Source: Aspidiotus rigidus (taxonomy: Eukaryota > Arthropoda > Insecta > Hemiptera > Diaspididae). From it: a stretch of DNA of 64,000 nt. The stretch covers positions 25,497,501 to 25,561,500 of the forward strand of contig JAVHKY010000003.1 in the NCBI GenBank assembly GCA_035079385.1, read 5' to 3'. Under the pieces are notes generated by a model that was not told the origin of the DNA, made no database searches, and worked only from the letters and a program-made list of their open reading frames with translations. Made by a program: the position numbers and the translations under genes. Below are positions 11,987 through 24,049 of the stretch, in pieces; within the stretch, counting starts at the first letter, position 1; every line of letters begins with the position of its first letter.

Positions 11987-12458
11987 CTTGACATATATCT
12001 CGGATTGAGATCATCAGAGATGACGAGAATTCAGTTGTAAATGCATTTGATCCATCATACGCTGTGTTCCACGAATCGCGAATGTATTCCAACTGTTTGA
12101 ATGAAAACGTAAGTGATTTGTACTCTGCTATCTGCATGACACGACACTTGGGTGGGGTGCGTGCGTGAAGAAAAATGTGATAATGATGGTTGTGATCAGA
12201 AAAAGCATGGGCTCTTTGGTAAGAAGTATTTTGACATGATATTTCAGTCTGCTCATAATAATTCATCGTACTCGCCGTGCATTCAGGTGGAGGGGGCAGA
12301 GACCCGAGGATACGAGCCTTTTCACATTTTCCCTTGCTTCCAAAATATGTATAGCTGCCCGAAAATGAAAGCTTTTTCATTGTAATTTTGAATTTTTCCT
12401 TCTTATTTTTGACGTGGGCTTCCTTATAAAAGGAGTGAGTGTAAGGTCCTATTTCCAC
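11987..12458. other. Region open in frames on both strands
   Basis: Just after the predicted stop at 11984-11986, a different plus frame is open with protein-like composition (about 12000-12108) up to a good donor AAC|GTAAGTG. On the minus strand a 204-codon frame runs 12458-11844, with no recognisable motif and ending in a lysine run from the T tract. The plus stretch could be a further exon of the upstream gene after a 1-2 bp indel or assembly error. The minus frame is more probably a shadow. Confidence 0.25.
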
Positions 12459-15400
12459 CTATGAGTGTCCAAACACGATGATTTCAACCAATTTATTTCA
12501 AATTGGCAGAAATTGTAGTCTTAGATATGCCCTTTAAAACGTGCTTATTTTCAAAGGTATCATATGAACCCTTGAGTCTTCAGTATCCTCCTAAAATGCC
12601 AAGGTTTCATGTTTTTTACAAAAAATAGCGTGTTTTTTGATGTTCCCCGTTGAAAACAACATGGAACGCAAGTCTCCCTACTACTTCATCGAAGTACTTT
12701 GCTGTATATAGAACTAAAAAAAATATATTATGTATTCGAAAATGAAGTTGTAAGGCCACTGCGCTCATGCAGAAAACAGAATATCATGTGCGCAGAACAT
12801 TTAGAAAAAGTGCTATTTTTTGTGAAAAACGCGAAACCGATGCATGTTGGGAGGATCCTGAAGACTCAAGTGTTCGTTTGATACTATTGAAAGTGAGCAC
12901 ATTTTGAAGGTCATATCTAGCTTATAACGTTTGCAGATTTGGGATGAATTAGTTGAAAAAATTGTTTGGCCACATGTAGGCGGAAATGGAGGATTATCGA
13001 CCCTCATTTTCCTGAGCCTAGAAGTCCTTGGAGGCCCAATTGACTCCACTCGTACTCAACCAAATTCTATTTGACAAATTTAGCCAGCAGTAATATCGCT
13101 CGAAACGAACGCACGTCACTGAAATTAAGATATTGTATTTTTTTCTGATACGTTTCTGTCAATGAGAATTGATTCAAGATATATTGTGCTTGTGAATTTC
13201 AAAAAATGATTTTGAGTATTCAGATTGCATTAACGAACGCCTTCAGTGATGCAACATGAATTCACAATCTCTTAATGACCTTAAAAAAAGTTTGCCAAAT
13301 TTTTGATCCTCGTGAGATACGACTACCTAAACATCAAAATTCTGATGAAAATTTTTGAAAGTGAAAATGGTCTCAAATATAATTATGGTCAATACAGGAT
13401 TGTAAATTTGAAAATTCTTCAAAATTGATCTTCTTGATCTTTAACTTACTCAATTTTTTGGAATGCTCCAAGAATTTTCAAAATAAAATTTCTTTTGGCG
13501 TGAGGCCTCGAGAAAATTATCATTTTTTTCTTCATATGCGCTTAATATTCGTTGTTGAATTGAATATTGATTCGATTGGTTACCCTTAGATGAAACTTTC
13601 TCGTTTTGCTAGCCTCCAAATTGATGCTTGACGAGTGATATTTATTCGGAGATCGTTCTTTACTCCTGGAATATCTTGTGCATTGTTTCTTCTAAATTCT
13701 GTTTTTTTTTCGGAGTATTTTCAGTTAGAATGTTAATGAGCTACAGAAGTCGGTTCGAAATACATTTCAATCTTTGAAAATGAAGATAAATTATGCTTAT
13801 TATAATTTTTTGAAATTCCCTCTTGATTCCTTTTCTTTTCTCGGCATATTGTACGCCGTTAACTTTCTGTATGGTCCACGTGTATTGTATAGCCCATAAA
13901 AATTTTTACTGTTCGCGATTTATATTCGTGGAAAATTGTCCTCTTCTGTTGGTTACTTGCTGTACATTAAAAGTGCATTACTAAGCACTTTCATCAACGC
14001 TAAATTTTCTGAAATAACGTCGTATACAAAAATTACACTTCACGCCCTCGGGTATTTTTTTTTTTTTTTTTGAAAGTCTCTGTATGAATAACGTACGGTG
14101 ATGTTTTATGAATGACGAAAAGCAATGGAGTGCAACCCGCATTGTAAATGAAGAGTGAGAGAATTGTCAATTCGTATCAAAAGCTATTTTTCTTCATCTA
14201 GACATTTAATATTGTAGTTTTTAAAATTTGAGTACATAGGTGAATAACGTCTCTTATTTGAAATGAACTTTAATTTTCCAGTTATTTTATTCGTAGAATA
14301 CATCATAACAGTGGCGTAACTACAATGGTGGTGGGGTTTACCCTCCTCATCAATCTCCAACTAATCAAAAGTTTTTTTTTTACTTTATTGAAATTCTGTC
14401 TACGAAATTTTTTGTACCCCTCAGGGAGAATTTCTAATGACGTCGGGCGTCGCTGAAATACATTTATGGGTGGGTTGAGTGTCATATTCTCACTGCTGAC
14501 TGAAGAAGGTCCGTACTTTTGGGGTAGTCAAAATATTTAATTTTATTCTAGAGAGTTTCTGTAAATGTTTCGCAACACCTGTTTTTGATATTGATACGCT
14601 GAAAATTTCGTTTCTCTGAATTCTCTCAAAATATTTGCGTTTGATCAGATCGGTATTTTTTCTCCGCACCACCCCCAGCGATTTTTATATTTCTTTTTTG
14701 GTGGACGTTTTCATTTTTGTGTCGGAGAACAAATCTTTCTCGTGTCTTCGATGGTTTTAATTAATAACCAAATTTATGGTCGGGAATTATGATTTTTCTG
14801 TAGATTTGGGATTGAAAATTTTACTATTTTACTTGCTGGAAAACGACCTGAAATGTTTTTAAACTAATATCCCTTCAGAGAAGCTCTAGATTTGTTCTTT
14901 TGAAAAGTACTGGTTTTGTTTAAAAAAGTAGCGTGTGACACTGCTTGACCAATTCATTTATTGTTAACTTCAGAATTCAATGCTTTAGGACAGATCCTCC
15001 AATTCGAATAGAATATTATGATATTTGCTAAATAGGTATAGCTCCCCAATACTTGTGTTCATTCAGAAGTTTCTACTCTGGTATTATATCGATGATTTTT
15101 TTTAGTATAATATTATTTAGTGGTTACTCGTTCGATTCTTTTTTCTCCATGTTACGTTGTTCGTTTGTTCATTTAAATATCGCTCTTCCCTTGATGGTGT
15201 ATGAAACCGCCCCACATTTTTCGTACTTCTTGTGATTTTAAAAATTGAGTTCTTTTTTTTCTTTTTCTCGGGTTTTCTTTCAATCCTGTGCATCTTCGAT
15301 TTTTTGTGTGCTCTATTTTCACGTGTTTTTTTTTTCTATTACTAGCTGTGAATGAAGTGTCGCAAAACTTTCAAAAATTGAATTAAATACTTTCTTTGTC

Positions 15401-18400
15401 TCATATTTAGTGAAACGTGGCCACCGTGGAGAAAAAATTAGAGAAACATGCTATCGGAACAAATGAAATTGAGTGATTAATTTTCAACTTGAACTATAAA
15501 AACAAAATGAAAGTGACGAGGCGAAAGGAAACTCGTAAAAGTTCAAAATTTTTAGAGATATGTAGAGTTTTAGGCTTACAAAGATGGAAAAAATAAAAAG
15601 AGAACATGTTCGTATATCCTTTCGTTTGACATTAACTAATTCGAACAAGGAACCCATTTTATGAGGGATCATTTGATTTCGACAAATTATAACTGGAGTC
15701 ATCACCTGTTCGAATTTTCCCACGTTCCTACCCCTACATTCATAAATAGATATCGGAATTTCTCCAATTTCTCTCCCCCCCCTCTAATTTTTTGATGTCC
15801 TTGAAAAAGACCAGAGCTTTTGTTCCCTGTCAGAACCTGCAGCAAAATGGTTGAAAATTTTCCGCACCCCCTCCATGTAGGCTCGAAAAAGAGAATTATT
15901 TCAAGTATCGATTTTTATAACTCGTTAATCAACATTTTTCGAAGACCTCTCCTTCCGCTATTTTTCTTCCTTTCATATTGTGTATGTATAGTTCTAAGCT
16001 CTTTTCCTGAGGTGAATCGTGCTTAATAGTTTAAATTTTTTTCAAATCTCGTAAGTGGGTCACAGATCCTATTCCTCCTATGAATCATAATTTGAAAGAA
16101 TTAAGGACGGCGGGCTTTTGGATATTTTCTCCAAAAAACTCCATAAAACAGGTTCCTTGTAGCATAACAAAAGGTAAAGAGTTGAACAAGAAAAGTACGG
16201 GAATCGTTGATTAGACGTGAGAGGAAAAAGTTGAAGTAGAAATTGAAGATGGGGCGGTTGTGCAGTCGAAGTGTTGGGTAATAAACTGCTCGTGATCGTT
16301 TTGGGTGGTGTGGTCTGAAACAGCCCTCTGCGCTTGTATACTCTTGCAATAGAGATGAAAAAAAAACAAAATGAATTAAGGAAATTATAAACTTGGATAG
16401 TAATCATCCCATTAGGGACGATCTCAAGGATAATATTATAAACTTGAAAGAGAGAGGCATGCATAAGTACAAGAAGCGATTACAACTTCGAAACCATTTT
16501 ACCATAATAATTTAAATGTATAATAATTATGCCTATGTTACAGGTTTATATTTTTTAATTGTCCGAGTTAGATGCATTAATACATTGAAGAAAAAAAACA
16601 TATTTAGTGAAGATAAAATATGTTCAGTCGCGCGATCTTACTCAGATGACATCAAAATTATGAAAAGGAATAATGAAAAAAAGGGCTTGTCAATGAACTG
16701 CCTAAACAAAATTGAATTATGACTTCTTGAACGAAAATTTTGAATATGACATAATTTTATAGGAAGGACCTCCGTAGTACTAAAGGCCTTTTTGAGCGCG
16801 TGCATAAACGAAGGATTGGAATTCTTGATAATGTAGAGGATCATTGTGGACTAAATTTGGAGAAAGAAATTTCTTTTTTGAATATTCCGTCAGTTCTTCT
16901 TTTCTTGATTTATCCTTTCAAGTATTTCTTTAAAGACTGTCTTAATTATCCAATACCAGATTTAAACAAAAATAAGTAGTGAGAATCGTGGTGTAGCTCG
17001 TGATCAAATTTTGAATTCAACTGCAATTTTTCGCCAGCTATGACCTCTTATCGAAAGAAGAAAAATAGAGATATGTGTGTTTGAGAATGTTGCGATGGTT
17101 ATCCAAACGCGATGGGGAAATTGTTAATAAACCACACGTATTTTGTAACCCTTCTGTGTTCGAAGGAAAAAAAAAAAAAAAAAAGAAAAAAGTGAAGCAG
17201 GAAAAGGGAAAAAATGAGACGTCTACCGACACGGTACCCATAGTTGTTGAATGTCGTAGGTCGTAGTCGTAGCATAGCATTCGTGGAAAATTATTCGGGG
17301 AAGAAGAGGAAGATAAGGATGGAGAGAAGAAAAAGAAAACCGTAAATTATCAGTTCAAGTATCTTTAGCGTCTGAACAATTTCTGAAAATCTTGCAGTTT
17401 GTTTGCGGGTGCAGGACGACGAGGTTTACATTAATTCTACTCTCGATCGTTGCGTATTTTTGTGTTTTCAGAAAATTAAAGTAGTCGAGTGTTGTGAAAT
17501 TCGTGTACTCGATGCTTTTCGTCGCGCTTGCATGTCGTCTCGGGTAAAGGCTTTTCGTTACAGGTAGAAAAAATTGTTTAATTTTTGTGAAAACTTGTGA
17601 AGAGATAGTACGCGTTTTCGATGGGCGACGAAATTTCAAACAAAATTTACTTCGTGTAAAATGGGTATATCTAATTTATTTTTACATCTTTCAAATTTTT
17701 TTTCTTAATTGTACGATATTTTTAAACATTTTTCGATAATAATGATAATTCAAAAAATGTCATGTATTTTGCACTGCGGTTGTTATTTCGCTCACAAGTT
17801 CGGTATGATTCCGAATTTTGGTCCGAAAAGAAAGTATTTCGGGGTCATTAGACGAAGAAAAAATTAATTGATTTCCACCGTAAGGATTCTCGGGTCTTGA
17901 TTAAACTTTCATTCGTCTATTCGTTCTCGTACTCACCCTTTTCGTTCGTCCGTTTATTTACCACCAAAACGAAATTGCTTCCATATCGATTTCATGTCGA
18001 TTATTGAAAATAAAAGATATTGAATAAAAAAAAAAAGAAAAAAAACTACGGCAGAAGAAAATAAATGAAAATTAAGGCGACAAAATGATGAATCGCGACA
18101 TGTGCTAAGTTACAGCCCCAAAACTGTCGCAGTCATGCACGAAAAATGCCATAATTTCGTCGTTTTAAAACGGGGACGAAAGATCGTAGATTCGTTTTAA
18201 AGACTGCGACTGGAAATGAGCTTAGCAGAGAAAGTTTTGAAGAAAGTTTGGTCCGCACGGAGTATAACTCGAATACGCGTAAATAATATCGGCATACAGT
18301 GTTATGAACTCGTGGAAAAGTTCATAGCGATTGTTCGAAGAGTGTAACCGCGAATGTCGGTGAAGGAATGCAAAACTGTTAAAGTCGCGTACAGCTATTT

Positions 18401-21285
18401 TAGAAACTCGGCTAAAAAGTTTTTTCCTCTTTTCAAGGTCGAAACTTTTAATTTAATGAAACTAAAACTTCGAAGACGGCGAATTCTAGACGAGAGAATT
18501 ACTTGGAAAGACAACAAAACTTGCTGGGTGACTCTCCTTGAATCGTTTTAAGACCAATGTTGAGAAACACTAACACAAAGATGCGAATACAACTGCTACC
18601 GCTTTTCCTCTTACTTTAGTTTTCGCTATGTGGTAATTTTTCTCTCTTTTTTTTTCTTTTCTTCCTTTTTCTTCTGGAGAAAAGTTATTGAACTTTCTTT
18701 TTTCCAACTTCTCTACTTCACGTTTTTACATTGTATTTTTTAAAGCAATTTCTCCTTAGCAACTGAAATGATATGAACGAAGAGGATATAATACTTGCAC
18801 TTTTTTTTTTTCTTCTTTCCTCTCTAGATCTTATTTTAATAAAATTTTGTCTGCGAATATTTGGGATGTTTAGAATATGGTTTGGGAATATTTACAGCAA
18901 AGCCTAAAGAAAAGTTCGTATGCAAACGTTCATATTTAGGATGAATTTTCTAACCGTCGATATGGCAAAATTCAATCGCGTAATATTCATAACTGCAATT
19001 TTATTCGCTTATTCAACGTATGGATAGAACTTAAGTGAATCTAATAGATTTTGTTTATAGGAGGGGAATCCATGTGTATGTACCTTAATATATGTGACCG
19101 ATTTACTTCTGCAATTTTCGAAATTTTTCGATGAAGATTTTCATTTAGATTAACAAGTTGGGAGTTGATGTGAACTTTTTCAAGAATGTGTCATATGGTT
19201 TTTGACCTGCATAATACTCGTATTTTTTTTGGTCGAACAAACTTCTCTTATCTTGAGAATATTAAGGCGAATCTTTTTCTGATGAAATAATATAGTCAGC
19301 TTTTAAGTCTCTGAAAATATTGGTTACATATTTTTGGATTGAGTCTAGAATTCCTACTCGAGCTTGCTCTTCTTGAGAAGTAATCAACTTCTCTGTAAGA
19401 TGGATATTATCAAAAGGTTGAATCCTGGCAAGTACCTCCTAAAAGGTCCTTCATGAACGCAAGAGGACAAACATCAACTTGTTATTTTTTGCATTCATCT
19501 TTCGTCGTAATAGCCTTTTTTTTTCTCGATTCCTTCAATGGTACCTCAGCATGATCATATCAAGATTATGTACGTGTGTGTATTTTGAGAGACAGGTGTT
19601 TCTCGCTCAGTAAAATTTAATGATTTTTCCGCTTCAACTCGAAAATCTGGGCAACCTCAAATCAAATAATATTTCTTAGGTAAAATAGTAAATTTACAGT
19701 CAAATACTGAATTTGACGTGTGGAACCTTCTACGACTGGAAGTCTATTTCATGAATGGATTTTTTCTGCCGTATGCAACCTACTCGTAGTATCTAATTTT
19801 GACTTGAATAAGGGACTCGGGTTTCCTGCTTTCCTTAATTAACACAGTTTTATTGACCGTAGTGTAGGTTTTTGTCATCATTTGCTTTAAATTGATTCTC
19901 TCGCATGCATTGTGAAGCTTTTACTATTGTTGTATGCACTGTATGGGATTTCCCTAAGATAACTTTTTTTCCCCCCTCTCTCTTTCCTACTGCGAACGAA
20001 CTAAACGGTGGTTTGGTGATCAGTTCATATCTGATAGCATATAGACGCTACACGTATACAACGTTAATTGGCTTATTGTATCGAAAAAAAATTATAATTT
20101 CTCTCGTTGAAAGGAGAAAATCTGTTCGCGCGAATGAAATTTTCGTATTCGAATATTGGTGATTTGTTAATTAGTTGAATAATAGAAGAGTCCGTATTCT
20201 TGGCAAAACGTCTTATTTGTCGTTCCGGAGTTATCAGCTGCGTTCATAATTATACAGTATACGTTCATTTATCTGTTCCGGAGTTATCAACATGGTGCGT
20301 GCTAATCATTCAATTTGTTTAGTTACAGGTTAGTGTTTTATTCCGAAATATTCAATACCTACAACCGAGTGGGTGTCATCATCACTACTTTCTTTAAGAG
20401 CACACATCCGGAGCGGAATGGAGCTGATTATAATTATTCTGTATGGAAATTTGATGGATTGATGGACGGATGTAGTGTTCGCGATTTGAAGCGCGATGCC
20501 TTGACGTTCACTCAGAAAGAAAAGTGGGGAGGAGGAAGTCTCTGAGTTTTTTTTTCTTTCTCTCTCTTTGTGTCCAAGTTGAGTGTGGAAATATATTTCA
20601 TCTCCGTTACCTCTGATTGATACCTCTCGTCAATGTGTCGGAATTTTACTCGGATTTTCGATTAAGATTACTGAGAAATCTGACCCTATCTTATTTAAAC
20701 ATATCTTTGTACATGTCCTTTGTGGTGATTTCACGTCTCTGAACTGGACAAGCTCTACTACCACGAGCTAGCTGGTCGTATTACAAAGTAGTAGCATCTG
20801 TGCAACTGCGCCTTGCTGGGTGGCAGTCATGTGGGGGACTTTTGGCCTGTCCACTCGAAGATTGGAGCACGGTTACCACACCCTATCCGGGGATGCTGAA
20901 AATCGTGGGGGGGGGAGGTTGTGAGTTTGAAGACCTTCGTTCTTCGTAGTTTTCTTTATTTTACTCTAGTTAAAGGAAACACCAGTTAGTCACTTTCTAC
21001 GCGTCGGATCCCTACTTGAGAAAAGAGCTAAAAGGTTTTATGAATCGATGTTCACCTCATACTAAATCTCTTACGTAAGTCCAAGTCATTGAGCTCATTA
21101 AACGAACTCTTAGCTTTATGTGTTTGTTGCGTACGCGGTATCTTCAGTGAAGGAAGAGGGGGTCCGAGTTTCTTGCCCTTTTGATGGCATATTTCAACTT
21201 TTTCCGAGTCCCCGATATGGATCGAGACCACGTAGTCCTGGCCTTCAATTCTTCTGTGAAAGATTTCAAGTGCATTTAAGCATTA
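12459..21285. other. Long AT-rich spacer, no gene supported
   Basis: Open frames are short and without motifs. The stretch holds T tracts (for example 14057-14072), A tracts near 17168-17182, a nine-G run at 20907-20915, and polypyrimidine stretches. It may include introns or intergenic DNA; I see nothing I can name. Confidence 0.5.
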
Positions 21286-21575
21286 GTTGAATTTTTTCGA
21301 TTCTCCTGAAACTAGGTCATGCCCCCCTTTTTTTTCTCACCCATTTATATTTAAGTGGCGACTTTTTGAAGTATTTCATGTGTGTCTAAGTCGAGGATAT
21401 TGGAATTAATTCGGTTCTCTAAAATATGACCAGAAACATCTAGTCGTCGTTAGAGGTCGAGGATATTGGTTGAATTTTTTCGATTCTCATGAAACTAGGT
21501 CATGCTCCCCTTTTTTTCGTACCCATTTATTTATAAGTGGCGACATTTTGAAGTATCTGATGTGTGTCTAAGTCG
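21286..21575 (+). repeat. Diverged direct repeat, two copies 183 bp apart
   Basis: Copy 1 (21286-21393) and copy 2 (21469-21575) share GTTGAATTTTTTCGATTCTC, TGAAACTAGGTCATGC, CCCATTTAT, AAGTGGCGAC, TTTTGAAGTAT and TGTGTGTCTAAGTCG in the same order. A short GTCGAGGATATTGG tag occurs at 21390-21403 and again at 21456-21469, just before copy 2. This suggests an old tandem duplication. No coding content was seen. Confidence 0.75.
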
Positions 21576-21783
21576 TTGGGCTCACTAATTGAGGCAATGG
21601 GGTGGAAAGACGGCTTACGAATTATATTTGTCATATGGATGTTCATTGAATGGAAGTCGACTTTTCCGGCCACCAGTCTCACGGTCAAGCGTACCAATAA
21701 TCATGCAAACGTACGGATATAAATTCACAGATCAAGAGGGTGGGTAGATCAAAGAAATATCTCGAGAGAGCGGGGGGTTCATA
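21576..21783. other. Short spacer
   Basis: No recognisable feature between the direct repeat and the LINE 3' end. Confidence 0.4.
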
Positions 21784-22735
21784 TTGGTCATCATCATCAT
21801 TGCCAGTACGCGATTAGGCCTACTGGCCTGTCTGCGGTGTCGATGTACTCGACGAGCCCGACGTCGTATCGTCCACTCTTCTTCGGGGTCTTCCTCGATT
21901 TCTTCTTCCGAGTGGTGTGTAGTTCCCTATGATTTTTGGCGATCGTTCCGGGTCCATTGGTTCAATATGGTCTCGCCATCTCCTTCTGTAGCTCTTTATT
22001 CTCTTCACAATTGGGGTGGTTTTTAGTTCCTTCTGGATATTCTCGTTTCTTATTTTGTCCAGTCGAGTATATCCCGCCGTCCTCTTGAGGAAGCGCATTT
22101 CCGCCGTTGTTATCCTTCGTTTATCCGCTTTCTTAAGTGCCCATGATTCTGAACCGTACGTCAGTGTAGGTATGGCGAATGTGTTGTAGACGCGCATTCG
22201 AGTTTCTCTTTGCACGTTACTCGGCGGCATTATACGGTTTATCAGACCGGAGATCCTGAGAAATTTGTTGATTTTTTTTCCGATATCCACTTCTCCGAGG
22301 TACGAGATTTCTGTGCCAAGGTACTTAAATGTATTGACCTGTTCAATGCTCTTATTGTCGACGACAATCTTCGACCTTACTGGTTCTTATCCCCAGAATG
22401 CCATTACTTTAGTTTTGTTGTTGAAATTTTCATCCCGTATTCATTGGCGATTTGTTCTAGGTTTCTGACCGCTCTCTGCAGATCATCCTCATTCTCTGCG
22501 AGAATGACCTGATCATCTGCAAATAGCACTGTTTCTAGGGAGTGGTTGTTGTCAATCTTGATCCCTTTTGGTCCTTTTTTATACCATTTCCTAAGAATGT
22601 CGTCCATGTATACATTGAACAGGGTACATCAGGCCGGGCATCCTTGGCGCAATCCACTGTTGACCGAGATTTTCTGCGAAGTTTGGCTCTCTAGGCGTAC
22701 TTTGATGGGTTCATATTGGAAAAGATTATATTTTG
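21784..22735 (-). mobile_element. 5'-truncated LINE (reverse transcriptase fragment)
   Basis: Read on the minus strand from about 22720: a frame with GLRQGCP and TLFNVYMDDIL (reverse transcriptase motif), then the 22607-22404 frame with the catalytic LFADDQVILAENEDDLQ box, then a connecting K-Y-L-G segment, and the 22290-21820 frame with TLTYGSESWALKKADKRRI, AEMRFLKR, RNENIQKEL and GRRNRGRPRRR. This is the thumb and C-terminal part common in insect non-LTR elements. A premature stop lies between GCPA and CTLFN, and frame changes occur near 22400 and 22290. The 3' end (low coordinate) is a short TGATGATGATGA tail rather than poly-A, as in several LINE clades. Endonuclease and the front of the polymerase are missing, so it is a dead-on-arrival copy. 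The clade is uncertain. Confidence 0.9.
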
Positions 22736-23840
22736 GTCACTGTTTTCTTTTCAATAGATTATTTTGTTCATCAATTTTCGGGCATGAAACTTCCTAGCTG
22801 GCCTGTTCTCTCTCTTGGGATCCTCTCTTTCTCCTTGCCTTCTTCTCCCTTCGTAGTTCGCATTCCTTGGTTCTTACCTCCTTGAGCAAAAATCTTTGCA
22901 CTTTCTCTTCCCTCTTTGTGTTTCTTTGTCCTCTATTTTCTTACTTCTACTCCCTCGTCGCTCCTGTTGTCCTTCGTTTATTTCTTTTAACTGATGGGAT
23001 CTGATGTTGATAGCTCTGAGCTTCGAGTATATTCACGTGGATCGGCATGGTTGTATGACTGCTGTGTATTAGAAGTAAAGCAAAATAAATCGGTACTGAA
23101 CACGACAATGAAACACATTACAGGAAGCATGAGTTCCGTAGTTCGTCAGTGATCACTGGAACAAGTACATTTCAACTATTTTTCCTACATCATGTCCTGA
23201 TGTTACATTTTCCTCTCTTGATGTTTTTGTTTCGGTTGAAGGCTCCGAGTCATTTCCTCATTTTCTAGTCTTTACTTGTAATAATTTTTTTTGGTAGTCG
23301 ATTCTACTCTTTCACTTTCAGTTCGTCTGTTAATTGGCTTGAAAATTATGATCTTAAACGCGTTCCGAGTTAATGAAGTTGTTTTATCCTACTATATTGT
23401 GCATTATTTAATTACATCATTCACCACAGACTTTGGTGAGGGCTGAGAGGTTACTGCTTGTCGTTTCTTTCCAGAAGATGCCCTCTGATGTACATAGTTT
23501 CTGAGAGTGAAGGAAGTTCTTCTATCTATTTCCCGAGCCCTGAAACTACATTGGTTGTTCGCTCGGCTGCTCCTAAAAAAAAATAGTATAGAAACTGGAT
23601 GACATAACTGTAATTTAATAATTTAAGGCGGTATTGGTCACACGCAAAAGAGGGATGTTGGAAGGATATTACAGAAATAGTGCATTGTGAGAGGAAGGAT
23701 CGGTAACCAGGCAAAGAATTCCTGCAGTCGTAACTCTGAAGAGAGATTTTCAGCTTGGCCTGACAGTAAGAACGAGGGAGGTTTGAGATGTACGAACTTG
23801 ATGGGTGATCGAGTGTTTTATATTCTGAGACGAGTAAAAT
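22736..23840. other. Spacer, no gene supported
   Basis: No motif-bearing frame or structured repeat was found. It is pyrimidine-rich at 22800-22990. Confidence 0.45.
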
Positions 23841-24049
23841 AAAATTATATCAATAATAAGAATCAACACTTGCTTTTGTTGCCACAACTTTTACTCGTAT
23901 AATATACGAAAATTATTATACAACCGGAACCTAGCCGTCATCTTCAGGAAAAACGGTTCCGTTGAAACGTTGTATTATAATTTTCGTATATTGTGCGAGT
24001 AAAAATTGAGGCAACAAAAACAAATGTTAATTCTTATTATTATAATTTT
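23841..24049. repeat. Foldback/MITE-like inverted repeat
   Basis: Two arms of about 75-80 bp (23841-23924 and 23969-24049) are near-perfect reverse complements. They share AATAATAAGAATcaACA, CTTTTGTTGCC, TTTTACTCG-TATAATATACG and AAAATTATTATACAAC. The 44-bp loop itself contains the smaller pair CGGAACC...GGTTCCG. The element is AT-rich and non-coding. It could be a MITE without obvious target duplication, or an element whose transcript would form a long hairpin. Confidence 0.8.

Noticed and set aside
20800..20920. GC-rich block considered as a tRNA or SINE head
   Set aside because: No cloverleaf pairing or paired promoter boxes could be made, and no poly-A or repeat copy was seen.
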